Counted from the first letter of the stretch, positions 1 through 7,569 are shown. The stretch: 16,416 bases of DNA from an uncultured Bacteroidales bacterium (GCA_900544815.1 UQWT01000051.1:1-16416), one strand, 5' to 3'. Notes: generated from the sequence alone by a model not told the origin. Translations and numbers: made by a program.

Positions 1-33
1 GATATGATCCTCACCAAAGTAGAAGAAGAATAA
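1..33 (+). CDS. 3' end of an unidentified gene, cut by window start
   Basis: Frame 1 reads DMILTKVEEE and then TAA at 31-33. Only ten codons are visible, so no function can be assigned. The assignment as real coding sequence rests on a second, closely similar ending (DMILTKVEE, then TAG) at 614-643. The two copies differ at several third codon positions, which fits duplicated coding sequence. The small membrane-protein gene starts six bases after this stop, so the two are probably cotranscribed. Confidence 0.55.
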   Translation, partial: DMILTKVEEE

Positions 34-38
34 AATAT

Positions 39-272
39 ATGCAGTCTACTAACCCGAAAGAGAATATACCGCTATATTCAATATCAGTTATTGCATTGGC
101 ATCCCCTCTTTCGGGTTATATCTTTAGAGGATTAACGGCCTATAACAATCACTTTATAGTGGCAATCATATTATTAAGCGCATTGTTTATAGTTTATGGC
201 GTATGGACAGTTTTTGAGTTAATAGAAGAAATATTGAAAGTAAAATTAAGGAAGTCAAAAGCCAAAGCTTAA
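39..272 (+). CDS. Small two-helix membrane protein, unknown function
   Basis: Seventy-seven residues starting at ATG 39, five bases after the stop of the preceding gene. I do not recognise the family. Two hydrophobic stretches, roughly residues 13-30 and 38-60, would form a helical hairpin in the inner membrane. The C-terminus is basic (VKLRKSKAKA), so it probably faces the cytoplasm. There is no signal peptidase site. The last codons (AAAGCCAAAGCT) resemble the GCCAAA-type hexamer repeats found elsewhere in the window, so the tail may have been altered by them. A degraded second copy of its 3' part lies just downstream. The close coupling to the upstream gene suggests a small two-gene module that was duplicated. 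Real coding is likely but not certain. Confidence 0.5.
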   Translation: MQSTNPKENIPLYSISVIALASPLSGYIFRGLTAYNNHFIVAIILLSALFIVYGVWTVFELIEEILKVKLRKSKAKA

Positions 273-320
273 TATATAAGCGTATCGACAGTTTTAAAGT
301 TAACAGAAGGAAAGTAAAAA
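199..320 (+). repeat. Imperfect tandem duplication of the membrane-protein 3' end
   Basis: Bases 199-245 and 280-320 align with a few substitutions and small deletions. Both begin GCGTAT and continue GACAGTTTT, then AGTTAA, AGAAG and GAAAGTAAAA. In the second copy the matching frame reads VSTVLKLTEGK and stops at TAA, compared with VWTVFELIEEILKVK in the intact gene. The second copy is therefore a relic of the 39-272 gene, which supports duplication of the whole 1-643 locus followed by decay. Confidence 0.5.
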
Positions 321-643
321 ATATATAGCAGGGAACTATAAAAGTTTAATAACTGATTTTTTAGATGAGCTAAATAGTATGACTATAAACAGTTCACGAA
401 TATATTTTGCTAACATGGAAGATTTGCTTAATAATCAAGAACATAAAGAACTGCGTGTAGGTTTTAGGGATCCTAAAACATATCAGTCTAACAGTGTTAG
501 ACAATCACGGCTCTCTATATTTTTCAAGAAACCCCGACAAACTAAAATGGTATCTTGTTGTTGAAGACTGGGAACCGGATTTGAATTTTCCATTGGAGTT
601 AACAATTCCTTCCGATATGATTCTTACTAAAGTGGAAGAGTAG
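304..643 (+). pseudogene. Frameshifted second copy of the gene ending at base 33
   Basis: One frame is open from 304 to 564; its first ATG is at 379 and gives a 61-residue product. From about 545 the coding signal moves to the +1 frame, which reads KWYLVVEDWEPDLNFP and continues to the DMILTKVEE ending at TAG 641-643. That ending matches the partial gene at the window start. A frameshift near 490-545 therefore separates the two halves, and the 5' half has no convincing upstream start codon. I read this as a decayed paralogue of the gene at the left edge. The intact protein's function is unknown to me; small acidic proteins in tandem copies can be immunity-like, but nothing here proves it. Confidence 0.5.
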
Positions 644-725
644 TGCAGTATATCTAAAACAGAAGATTCATACTACTATATGTTTTGTGAGATATGTTAC
701 TGCAGATGAATTAGAGATATTTATG

Positions 726-751
726 GGGCGACTAAAAATTCTTAGACGCCC
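726..751. terminator. Hairpin over the aroC stop codon, possible convergent terminator
   Basis: GGGCG (726-730) pairs with CGCCC (747-751), and CTAA (732-735) with TTAG (742-745), with one A-A mismatch and a six-base loop. The hairpin covers the aroC stop codon (742-744) and lies between convergent gene ends. There is no clear T-tract on either side, so terminator function is only plausible. Confidence 0.35.
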
Positions 752-1779
752 TCATAAATATTGTTTGCCAAAACAATGGCGGCTACAGACTCAAGGATTA
801 CAGGACACCTTAGAGCAATGCAGGCATCGTGTCTTCCCGGTGCGGAGAAGTCTGCTATCTTGTCCGTTGCAAAATTGTAGGTCTGCTGAGGCTTTGCTAT
901 GCTGGATGTAGGCTTGATTGCAACTCTAAATAGAATTGGATTGCCGTTGGAGATGCCTCCGTTAATACCGCCTGCTCCATTCTTTGCAGTGTGCCCCTCC
1001 TTGTCTATGAAAGGGTCATTGTGCTCGCTGCCCCTCATTGCTGCAGCTGCAAAACCGTCTCCAAACTCAATACCTCTTACGGCAGGAACAGAAAAGGCAA
1101 GATGTGATATCTGAGACTCCAAAGAGTCAAAGAAAGGTTCCCCTAATCCTACAGGGACATTGTTGCAGCAACACTCTATTATGCCGCCAACAGAGTCACC
1201 ATCCATAATAGCTCTATCAAGAATCCTGTCCCAGTTGTAAGGAAGTCTTTCAACCCCCTTAACCCCTGTTATGACATTGGAAACACCGCTCTCCCAATCT
1301 GCAGGTTCGCCACCCAATTCAGTAAGACGGGCCTCTATGCTAATAGGAGAGATTATCTTTTTTGCTATAACTCCTGCGGCAACCAAAGTTAGAGTAAGTC
1401 TACCTGAGAAGTGCCCTCCGCCCTTAATGTCATTAAAGCCGTGAAACTTCTTGTATGCAGCGAAATCGGCATGCCCTGGGCGTGGGATATCTCTGAATGT
1501 TGAGTAATCCTTGCTCCGTGCATTACTGTTTCTAAAGATAATACAGATTGGAGCACCTGTGGTGTGTCCGCCGGATACCCCAGACATTATCTCCGGGAAA
1601 TCATCCTCGTACCTGGTAGTAGTCCCTTTTCTACCGCTTTTCCTGCGCTCAAGATCTTCTAAAAAATCGTCGGCAGACAGGGGAATCCCGGCAGGGGTGC
1701 CATCTATGACTACACCTATCATCTGTCCGTGAGATTCTCCAAAAACAGAAATTCTAAATTTGTTGCCGTAGGAGTTCAT
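742..1779 (-). CDS. aroC: Chorismate synthase
   Basis: Converts EPSP to chorismate using reduced FMN, the last step of the shikimate pathway, in the cytoplasm. The protein has 345 residues from ATG 1777-1779. This start gives the usual family N-terminus MNSYGNKFRISVFGESHG; an upstream in-frame ATG at 1830 would add 17 atypical residues and lies inside a palindromic element. Family hallmarks are visible: GESHG with catalytic H17, the RRKSGRKGTTTRYEDD arginine-rich FMN loop at about 45-60, RPGHADFAA with the second catalytic His H103, the glycine-rich DIKGGGHFSGR at about 118-127, and the C-terminal GRHDACIALRCPVILES. It is the last gene of the minus-strand block. A 120-bp palindrome separates it from the preceding serine hydrolase gene, so its expression may be partly uncoupled. 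Confidence 0.96.
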   Translation of the reverse strand: MNSYGNKFRISVFGESHGQMIGVVIDGTPAGIPLSADDFLEDLERRKSGRKGTTTRYEDDFPEIMSGVSGGHTTGAPICIIFRNSNARSKDYSTFRDIPRPGHADFAAYKKFHGFNDIKGGGHFSGRLTLTLVAAGVIAKKIISPISIEARLTELGGEPADWESGVSNVITGVKGVERLPYNWDRILDRAIMDGDSVGGIIECCCNNVPVGLGEPFFDSLESQISHLAFSVPAVRGIEFGDGFAAAAMRGSEHNDPFIDKEGHTAKNGAGGINGGISNGNPILFRVAIKPTSSIAKPQQTYNFATDKIADFSAPGRHDACIALRCPVILESVAAIVLANNIYEGV

Positions 1780-1803
1780 AAGATTATATATTATATAGTG
1801 TTG

Positions 1804-1923
1804 AAAATCAAATAAAAAGTGCAAATGCAAGGCTTGCGAAGCTTTTCATACCGGAGCGTACTTAAGGTACGTGAGGATTGAAAAGTTGAGTGTAACGCAG
1901 CAGTTGCCTTTTTATTTGGTTTT
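1804..1923. repeat. 120-bp imperfect palindrome between two genes
   Basis: The outer arms are AAAATCAAATAAAAAG (1804-1819) and CTTTTTATTTGGTTTT (1908-1923), pairing over 16 bp with one G-T wobble. GCAA (1821-1824) then pairs with TTGC (1904-1907), CTTTTCA (1842-1848) with TGAAAAG (1879-1885), and CGTAC (1857-1861) with GTACG (1867-1871) around a five-base tip. The element fills the gap between the serine hydrolase stop and the aroC start. The A/T-rich outer arms could terminate transcription in either direction. It also has the form of a MITE-like or REP-like dispersed element; copy number cannot be judged from one window. Confidence 0.7.
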
Positions 1924-1925
1924 TA

Positions 1926-3176
1926 TTAATTAATAGAGGAGGCTACTACATTACTAACCAATGACCTCAACCTTACAACCCCACCCTTATCCTCAGGGTG
2001 TACACGATGTGTCAAAAGGATAACAGCACATTTGGCAACAGGATCTATAACAATAGAGGTGCCTGTATAACCTGTATGCCCGTATGTCCTTACAGGATCA
2101 AAGATGTTACCGTTGCAAGATGCGTATGGAGAGTAGTTGTCCCATCCTAGAGAACGTCCAAGCTGTTTGGTCTCCTCAGGAACGCGGGTCATTGTTTCAA
2201 CCGTGAGTCTGCCAAGAAGATTCTTGTCTTTGTATGTTCCGCCGTTCATAAGTGCAGCTGCAATAACGGCAAGGTCGTCTGCTGTAGAGAAGACACCTGC
2301 ATTACCGGAATTGCCATGATTCATTATACGTGCGAGAGGGTCGTGTACAACACCTTTAAGTACAGAGCCATCAAGCTGTTTCTCTGTTGGAGCAATGCGC
2401 TCTATGTATGCTTTGTCTTTTTTATTCAAAGGATTATAGCAGGTTGAGGTAAGTCCCATCTTGTCAAAGATATTCTCCTGTGCATAATCCTCCAACTTCT
2501 TACCGGTTATGTTCTGAAGCACATTCTGCAGGGTAATGAAGTTAAGACAGCTGTACTGGAAGTCTGTAGTAGGCTTGTACACACGCTTCATGGTGCAGAT
2601 ATAGCTCATAAGGGAATCAGGGTCTGCAGCACCCTTCTCCTTTATAACAACATCCGGTTGAACGTATGGAGGGAGACCAGATGAGTGTGTTAAAAGGTCT
2701 ATAATTCTAATATTCACCTTCTCTCCTGTCTTTGGGTCTACATAAGGTTGAAAACCGGGAATATACATATCAACCCTGTCTATAAGCCTGAATCCACCCT
2801 CTTCCAATAGGTGCATCATACTTAATGTTGTTCCAACACACTTGCTGCATGAGGCTAAGTCGAATACGGTATTTTCTGTCATCTTCTCAACAGAAGGATA
2901 TACAGACTTGTTGCCGTAAGCCTTTTTATATACCATTTTACCATCCTTTACAACCGCGATTACAGCTCCGGGGATCTCTTTTTCCCCAATTGCAGCATTT
3001 ATAATATCATCCACTCTCTGCAATTTTTTTGAGTCCATACCCATCTCTTCTGGAGTAGCTGCCTCCAAAACAGTAGTTTCAATTTTAGCAGCACCTTTTT
3101 TCTGGGCATTAAGAGATAAAGCTCCAAATAGCAACAAACCGCAAATTGCGGTAAATTTTAAAATTCCAACTCTCAT
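1926..3176 (-). CDS. Secreted serine hydrolase, beta-lactamase/DD-peptidase fold
   Basis: A 416-residue protein of the class C beta-lactamase-related family (Pfam Beta-lactamase type). A Sec signal peptide spans about residues 1-24 (hydrophobic ICGLLLFGALSLNA, then QKK), so it acts in the periplasm or outside the cell. The active-site motifs are in order: S109-C-S-K112 as SxxK, Y208-S-C as the YxN equivalent, and H367-T-G as the KTG equivalent. The Tyr motif has Cys where class C enzymes have Asn. Members include esterases, peptidases and penicillin-binding proteins; true resistance beta-lactamases are a minority, so I do not infer antibiotic resistance. It starts 11 bases after the nucleotidyltransferase stop and is surely cotranscribed with it. 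The substrate is unknown. Confidence 0.88.
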   Translation of the reverse strand: MRVGILKFTAICGLLLFGALSLNAQKKGAAKIETTVLEAATPEEMGMDSKKLQRVDDIINAAIGEKEIPGAVIAVVKDGKMVYKKAYGNKSVYPSVEKMTENTVFDLASCSKCVGTTLSMMHLLEEGGFRLIDRVDMYIPGFQPYVDPKTGEKVNIRIIDLLTHSSGLPPYVQPDVVIKEKGAADPDSLMSYICTMKRVYKPTTDFQYSCLNFITLQNVLQNITGKKLEDYAQENIFDKMGLTSTCYNPLNKKDKAYIERIAPTEKQLDGSVLKGVVHDPLARIMNHGNSGNAGVFSTADDLAVIAAALMNGGTYKDKNLLGRLTVETMTRVPEETKQLGRSLGWDNYSPYASCNGNIFDPVRTYGHTGYTGTSIVIDPVAKCAVILLTHRVHPEDKGGVVRLRSLVSNVVASSIN

Positions 3177-3187
3177 AGTAATATCAA

Positions 3188-4123
3188 TTAGTTTTTAAAA
3201 TCAAGTTTCTGTGGATAAACGCCGGCATCTACAAGCTCTTTAATTTTGTCCATTACCCCCTGTTTGTCCGAAGCGTATGTTACGCCAAACCATTTTGCAT
3301 CTGTGTCAAGGACCTTCACCTTTGATATTCCATCCTCAATAAGACGACTTACAACGGTAGGGATAAAGAACTCGGATTTAAGCTCGTTGCCGCTCTCTTT
3401 GAGAAAGTCAACGAACATCTTCTCTGAATGTTCAAAATAGTCCGGAGTAAAGCCCCACATATTCATGGATACAGGGGTATTCTCCTCTAACATAACCCAT
3501 TCGTCGTTGTCATCTTTATAGCATGGGATACCGTCTACACGCATAACCTTTGTCCGCTCAACCACCTCTGTAAGGTACCCGTTGCGGTTCTTTACACATA
3601 CACCCCTTGCCACGGTACCGCTATCAGACAGTGTATTTCCAACCCTGTACCCAACCATACAGTACTCATTCTTTTTTCCGTTCATCCTAACCAACTCCTC
3701 TGCAAGAGCTTCAAACCCCTCTTTGCCATAGAAATCATCTGCATTGATTACTGCAAACGGCTCATTGATAACCTCTTTTCCCATTAGAACAGCATGGTTG
3801 GTGCCCCAAGGCTTCTCTCTTCCTTCCGGTACCTTGAACGGCTCAGGAAGTTTGTCGAGACCCTGAAAAACAATCTCTACAGGTATATGATCCTTGTATT
3901 TAGAGAGGATCTTCTCCCTGAAATCCTGCTCAAAATCTCTCCTTATTGCAAAAACGACCTTTCCGAAACCTGCCCTTATAGCATCAAAAATAGAGTAGTC
4001 CATTATGGTTTCGCCATTTGGACCAACACCGTCCAACTGCTTTAAACCACCATATCTGCTGCCCATTCCGGCAGCGAGCACAAATAGCGTAGGCTTGTCT
4101 GTGTTACAAAGTTCTTTGTTCAT
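3188..4123 (-). CDS. Sugar-phosphate nucleotidyltransferase-like protein
   Basis: A 311-residue cytoplasmic protein with the NTP_transferase (GT-A-like) fold. The N-terminal nucleotide-binding signature reads LAAGMGSRYGGLKQ at residues 16-29, which fits the GxGxR...K loop that holds the NTP. GPNGETIMDYSI follows at about 34-45, then GTNHAVL at about 107-113 and INADDFYG at about 126-133, where the Asp residues are the likely metal ligands. Family members activate sugar 1-phosphates to NDP-sugars, but this Bacteroidales subgroup is normally annotated only as a nucleotidyltransferase and the substrate cannot be read from sequence. It is followed 11 bases later by the serine hydrolase gene. A terminator-like hairpin upstream at 4184-4204 suggests these two genes may have their own promoter, though I found no TAnnTTTG match in the short gap. 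Confidence 0.85.
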   Translation of the reverse strand: MNKELCNTDKPTLFVLAAGMGSRYGGLKQLDGVGPNGETIMDYSIFDAIRAGFGKVVFAIRRDFEQDFREKILSKYKDHIPVEIVFQGLDKLPEPFKVPEGREKPWGTNHAVLMGKEVINEPFAVINADDFYGKEGFEALAEELVRMNGKKNEYCMVGYRVGNTLSDSGTVARGVCVKNRNGYLTEVVERTKVMRVDGIPCYKDDNDEWVMLEENTPVSMNMWGFTPDYFEHSEKMFVDFLKESGNELKSEFFIPTVVSRLIEDGISKVKVLDTDAKWFGVTYASDKQGVMDKIKELVDAGVYPQKLDFKN

Positions 4124-4183
4124 CGTATCTTTATGTTAGATGTTAGATTAATCCTTAAAAATCACTCCCTGTCAAGGCTCGGT

Positions 4184-4204
4184 AAAAAAGAGACGGTCTC
4201 TCTT
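4184..4204 (-). terminator. Candidate intrinsic terminator after the lysine exporter gene
   Basis: Read on the minus strand, AAGAGAGA, CCG loop, TCTCTTTT forms an eight-pair stem with one G-T wobble, running straight into a run of T (plus-strand A tract 4184-4189). It lies just after the lysO stop. The stem has few G-C pairs, so termination may be partial. Confidence 0.5.
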
Positions 4205-4211
4205 AACGGCA

Positions 4212-5249
4212 CTATATTGAGCAGAAAAATGACACGAGTAAAGGTACAGAAAAATCCACTAATATTCCGTGGAAAATTGAAATAAATGCCAAATTTTTTC
4301 CGCACACAGAGGTAATTATTGGTAAAGTGGTATCCATGGTTGTGGCTCCCCCTACGCAGATAGGGGCAAAAATACCAAAATATCTATAGAACAGTGGAGC
4401 CCCAAGCAGACCGTAAATTTCGCGCAATATATTGGCTAGAAGTGCTACAGTTCCAAGCTGGGTAGCCATCTGTATTCCAACGGAGGGTTCTGTGAGTTGC
4501 GTAATAAGTATGGAGGAGAGCGAATAGTATGCAAAGCCGCTGCCAATGGCCATGCTGTCAAAAAATCCCCATTTTGAGATAAAGAGAGCCGCAATAGCAG
4601 TAAAGATAAGGGTCCCGACAATTGTTCCAAGAGGGATAAGGAGCATCTTTGGCCTTATGGCCTTTAGTATCTCCTTAAGGTTCTTGTCACTGCCTATGCT
4701 CGCCCCAACCTGTATCATAAGCAGATAGAGTACCCATTGAGTGACAGACCCGTTTGCCAGTGGTGCCGGAAGCGTAGCATAATTTAATAGGAGATAGCCA
4801 AGCAAAGCCCCTAATATAAAAAATACTACCACCTTTATACTACCCATCATTGCACTCCCACCAACGTTCTCGTTTCCCTTTTCAACGCCAAAGCTAACGC
4901 CCTCCTCTTCTCCAACACTTTCTCTACTCTCTCTACCCTTAAATTTGCCAACGCCAAAGCCCTTCTCTTCGCCAACGCCCTCCTCTCTCTTAAAGAAAAA
5001 CATATAGACAAATTTCGCCGCTATACAGCTTCCTGCAACAGCCATTGTTGATATAAAAAGGGCGTTTCCACCAAGTGTAGGGAGGTTGGATATGACCTCA
5101 TTGTTTGCGCCAACAGATATTCCAAGAAAGAACAGCAGAAGATATATGGTTATCGAGATTCCCTTTGAAAGATGCTGCAGGCAGCTCACCTTCCTTAAAA
5201 TATAACCGGCAAATATGCCGCAGAATATTAACCCTAAAACTGTGAACAT
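4212..5249 (-). CDS. lysO: Lysine exporter, LysO (DUF340) family, with inserted linker
   Basis: An integral membrane protein of 345 residues resembling LysO/YbjE, which exports L-lysine. Residues 1-87 form the short N-terminal DUF340 half (GLIFCGIFAGYILRK, then LLLFFLGISVGANNEVI). Residues 137-345 form the C-terminal half (FFILGALLGYLL, IQVGASIGSDKNLKEIL, and a GGATTMDTTLPI segment near the end). From memory, single-chain LysO is about 300 residues, while Bacteroides encodes the halves as adjacent genes. Here they are joined by a charged Gly/Glu/Lys-rich linker, about residues 88-133, encoded by the degenerate hexamer repeats also seen between genes. Met134 and Met135 sit where a separate second-half gene would start. 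The gene begins 14 bases after the aroD-aroA stop, so it belongs to the aro transcription unit. Confidence 0.85.
   Translation of the reverse strand: MFTVLGLIFCGIFAGYILRKVSCLQHLSKGISITIYLLLFFLGISVGANNEVISNLPTLGGNALFISTMAVAGSCIAAKFVYMFFFKREEGVGEEKGFGVGKFKGRESRESVGEEEGVSFGVEKGNENVGGSAMMGSIKVVVFFILGALLGYLLLNYATLPAPLANGSVTQWVLYLLMIQVGASIGSDKNLKEILKAIRPKMLLIPLGTIVGTLIFTAIAALFISKWGFFDSMAIGSGFAYYSLSSILITQLTEPSVGIQMATQLGTVALLANILREIYGLLGAPLFYRYFGIFAPICVGGATTMDTTLPIITSVCGKNLAFISIFHGILVDFSVPLLVSFFCSI
4851..4988. repeat. Repeat-derived insert within lysO coding sequence
   Basis: The segment encoding linker residues 88-133 contains repeated pieces on the plus strand: CAACGCCAAAGCTAACGCCC, CCAACGCCAAAGCCC and CGCCAACGCCC, each followed by CTCCTCTTC-like tracts. 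The GCCAAAG/GCCAACG words match the intergenic hexamer repeats at 7391-7434, 7539-7553, 7648-7660 and 9240-9356. The frame stays open through the whole segment. Confidence 0.65.
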
Positions 5250-5263
5250 GGTAATGTAGTTTT

Positions 5264-7345
5264 TTATTTTGGATGCAAAACAGTCTTAATAAGATCTATA
5301 AACCGAGGAAACGACTTCTCAATACATTTTATGTTGTTGAGCCTTACCGGTACAGGCAGTTTGCAGGAGAGGACAATGAGACTCATGGCTATCCGGTGGT
5401 CGTTATGTGTATCAAACAGCAACGGTGTGCAGGCCAACCGCTTTGTGTCCCACCCCTCTTTGTTGAGGCGTTTGCTGTCTCCTTCAATTATAAGTGAATC
5501 ATTCTCAATGTATATTTTCACCCCTGTCTTTAGCAGCTCGCTGCAGATGGACTCGGCACGGTTGCTCTCCTTCTCTGCAAGTCTGTGTACCCCTTTTATT
5601 GTAGAGGTGCCGTTGCAGAACAGTGCAAGAACAGATAAAACAGGAAAGAGATCCGGACAATCCGTTGCATCAAAGTTAAAATGGCTCAGCTGCCTTGTAT
5701 CATTTGTACGTCTACTGCAGATATTGCAGACATTTGCGATGGTTTCATCTGCCTGATTGCTGCCAAAAGAGATTCCTGCAATATTAATATTCGCCCCAAG
5801 AGTCTGTAAAACTTTAAAATATGCCGCAGAACTCCAATCCGCGGCCAATCTGTACTCACATGGAGTATATTCCTGATTGCCTGCAATTGCAAATTCAATA
5901 TCCTTGTCTTTGGTTGTTTTCTTACAAACGACAGAGAATTTTTTTAATACCTCAACGGTTAAATCAAGGTATGGTACACTGGCCGGGTTTTCTACATGTA
6001 CAACTATATTCCCCTTTTGCAATGGCAAAGCCATAAGTATCCCGGATATTGTCTGAGAACTGCAGGCTCCGTTTATGACAATTTTATTTGGTGCTCCTGC
6101 ATTGCAAACCGCGTTGTCCATATTGACAGCTGCTGCAGAGAAAAAAACGCTTTCAATGGTTATAGGCAGTGTTGTCTTTTTGCTATTACTAACTGTGTTA
6201 GAGTACTTTATACCGCATGACTTTAATATGCTCACAGATTCGGACAGGTCTCTGTTCAAGATAGATCCTCTACCATTTAATGTTACCCTTTTCCCTGTGC
6301 TCCGGGCAATAATTGCAGATAACGGCATGAGCAATCTGGTAAGTAATCCGGATTCTCCAATATTAAGTTCAATATTATTACCCTCTGTACCTTTGCATAG
6401 GCTAAAGGCTCCCGGGGAGAAAATCTTTAATGTCTCGGCAGATTCTCCATACGCTTTATCGTCTTCATTGATGCGTTCAACCCTGCATCCTAATGCTGTA
6501 ATGGCAGATATTGCCGCTTCCGAATCGTTGCAGGGGGTATAGTTGAGGAGCGTTGTTGTGCCGTTTGACAATGCCGCTGCTATGATGGCTCTTTGAGAGA
6601 TGCTCTTGGAGCAGGGGATACGTATACCTGCCGGTGTGGCGGATTTGTTTGGAAGCTGAGGATTGAACAGATACGGATAGCTCGCGGGATTCAATATCTG
6701 CTCTGCCTCATCTGCACTGTACTGCCCGGGGGCTGTTTCTGCTCCATCTATGCTGCAGTATGTAAACGGAGATCCAAGGCTAAGACAACTAAGCCTTGTA
6801 AATCTGCCGGCTTCACCCATGGCAAAGGCTATAAGCGGAACAGTATGGCCATCTTTGTGAAAGTTGTATAGAGAAAGAACCCGCATGGCATCCTCTGTGG
6901 TGTGTGCTGTTGTTACAATCTTAACAACAGCTGCCCCCTTCCTTTCGCAGAGTGTGCGTATCTGGAAAAGTTCGTCTAAAGATGGGGTTCCTGTAAAGTT
7001 ATGATATGACATTATAAGCTTGCAACTGTTGGCAACGGCATAAGCCTTTATGTATTCTAAGTGGTCTTGCGAAGCCTCTATCTCTATGTCTGCATATTTA
7101 GCTCCATGCCTTATGGCTGCAGTTATGAGTTCAAGTGCCTCTTTTTCTGTTTTGCTGCCACCGGCTCTGTTGCTCCTGCATGTTATGATTAAATTGGGGT
7201 TGAGAGATGCCAGCTCTTCAACTTGAGAGGTGCTGAATCCGCACAGATCGCCTCTAAGCTCAGAGAGCCGGCCACACCTTTGGTTGCCGGCCAATATCTC
7301 TTTGCATTTTTCAAAGTTCTGCTCCCTTATACTTATGCAGATCAT
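5264..7345 (-). CDS. aroDA: Fused 3-dehydroquinate dehydratase and EPSP synthase
   Basis: One uninterrupted 693-residue frame carries two cytoplasmic shikimate-pathway enzymes. Residues 1 to about 215 are a type I dehydroquinate dehydratase: ELRGDLC (E29, R31, D33), SYHN with H115, VVKIV with K142 as the Schiff-base lysine, R184, and AETAPGQ (202-208). Residues about 235-693 are EPSP synthase (AroA), joining shikimate 3-phosphate and phosphoenolpyruvate: PCSKSISQRA with K247 and S248, GESGLLTRLL, ADWSSAAY with the catalytic-region Asp, FDATDCPDLFPVL, RAESI, and DTHNDHRIAMS. The join is a short Pro/Asn-rich linker. The order D-A differs from fungal AROM, where A precedes D in a five-domain chain. 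AroE and AroK, which act between these two steps, are not in the window. The lysO gene follows at 14 bases. Start chosen at ATG 7345 because MICISI begins strand 1 of the dehydratase barrel. Confidence 0.95.
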   Translation of the reverse strand: MICISIREQNFEKCKEILAGNQRCGRLSELRGDLCGFSTSQVEELASLNPNLIITCRSNRAGGSKTEKEALELITAAIRHGAKYADIEIEASQDHLEYIKAYAVANSCKLIMSYHNFTGTPSLDELFQIRTLCERKGAAVVKIVTTAHTTEDAMRVLSLYNFHKDGHTVPLIAFAMGEAGRFTRLSCLSLGSPFTYCSIDGAETAPGQYSADEAEQILNPASYPYLFNPQLPNKSATPAGIRIPCSKSISQRAIIAAALSNGTTTLLNYTPCNDSEAAISAITALGCRVERINEDDKAYGESAETLKIFSPGAFSLCKGTEGNNIELNIGESGLLTRLLMPLSAIIARSTGKRVTLNGRGSILNRDLSESVSILKSCGIKYSNTVSNSKKTTLPITIESVFFSAAAVNMDNAVCNAGAPNKIVINGACSSQTISGILMALPLQKGNIVVHVENPASVPYLDLTVEVLKKFSVVCKKTTKDKDIEFAIAGNQEYTPCEYRLAADWSSAAYFKVLQTLGANINIAGISFGSNQADETIANVCNICSRRTNDTRQLSHFNFDATDCPDLFPVLSVLALFCNGTSTIKGVHRLAEKESNRAESICSELLKTGVKIYIENDSLIIEGDSKRLNKEGWDTKRLACTPLLFDTHNDHRIAMSLIVLSCKLPVPVRLNNIKCIEKSFPRFIDLIKTVLHPK

Positions 7346-7370
7346 AAAAAGACACTTTTTGTTTATTGTG

Positions 7371-7440
7371 GGTTACTAAAATAGTTTATAGGCTTTAGCT
7401 TTAGCATTGGCATTGGCTTTAGCCTTTGCTTTTGGTAACC
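7371..7440. repeat. Hexamer-repeat element flanked by an 11-bp inverted repeat
   Basis: GGTTACTAAAA (7371-7381) and TTTTGGTAACC (7430-7440) pair with one G-T wobble. Between them, bases 7391-7434 are seven degenerate six-base units of the type GGCTTT / AGCTTT / AGCATT / GGCATT, which is the reverse complement of the GCCAAA/GCTAAA words found elsewhere. The transcript on either strand would form a hairpin with the repeats in the loop. Confidence 0.65.
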
Positions 7441-7525
7441 GCTCTTCCGCCGATAGACAAGTGGTTCATTACTGTTTTTGATAATATGTTATTTCTTTAT
7501 CATTTTGTACAAAAACATCATTAGG

Positions 7526-7569
7526 TACTATAAACTCAGCTAACGCCAAAGCCATATTAGTTTATAGTA
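7526..7569. repeat. Second hexamer element with a perfect inverted repeat
   Basis: TACTATAAACT (7526-7536) and AGTTTATAGTA (7559-7569) are exact reverse complements. They enclose GCTAACGCCAAAGCC (7539-7553). The stem word TTTATAG also sits beside the hexamers at 7384-7390 and at about 9235-9241, linking the copies. Confidence 0.6.

Noticed and set aside
687..911. 74-codon plus-strand frame overlapping the aroC 3' end
   Set aside because: Overlaps aroC antisense; residues show no family pattern, and the convergent hairpin lies within it.
1780..1830. Longer aroC start at ATG 1830
   Set aside because: The additional 17 residues are hydrophobic and atypical, the ATG lies in the palindrome, and ATG 1779 gives the conserved start.
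1926..3176. Antibiotic-resistance beta-lactamase
   Set aside because: Motifs place it in the wide serine hydrolase family, Cys replaces Asn in the YxN motif, and the context is housekeeping.
5250..5263. Lysine riboswitch ahead of lysO
   Set aside because: Only 14 bases separate lysO from the preceding gene, too short for the aptamer.
6075..6542. 155-codon plus-strand open frame inside aroD-aroA, and similar long frames opposite aroB and aroC
   Set aside because: They lie fully antisense to genes with clear catalytic motifs, have no family-like sequence, and arise from codon bias of the real strand.
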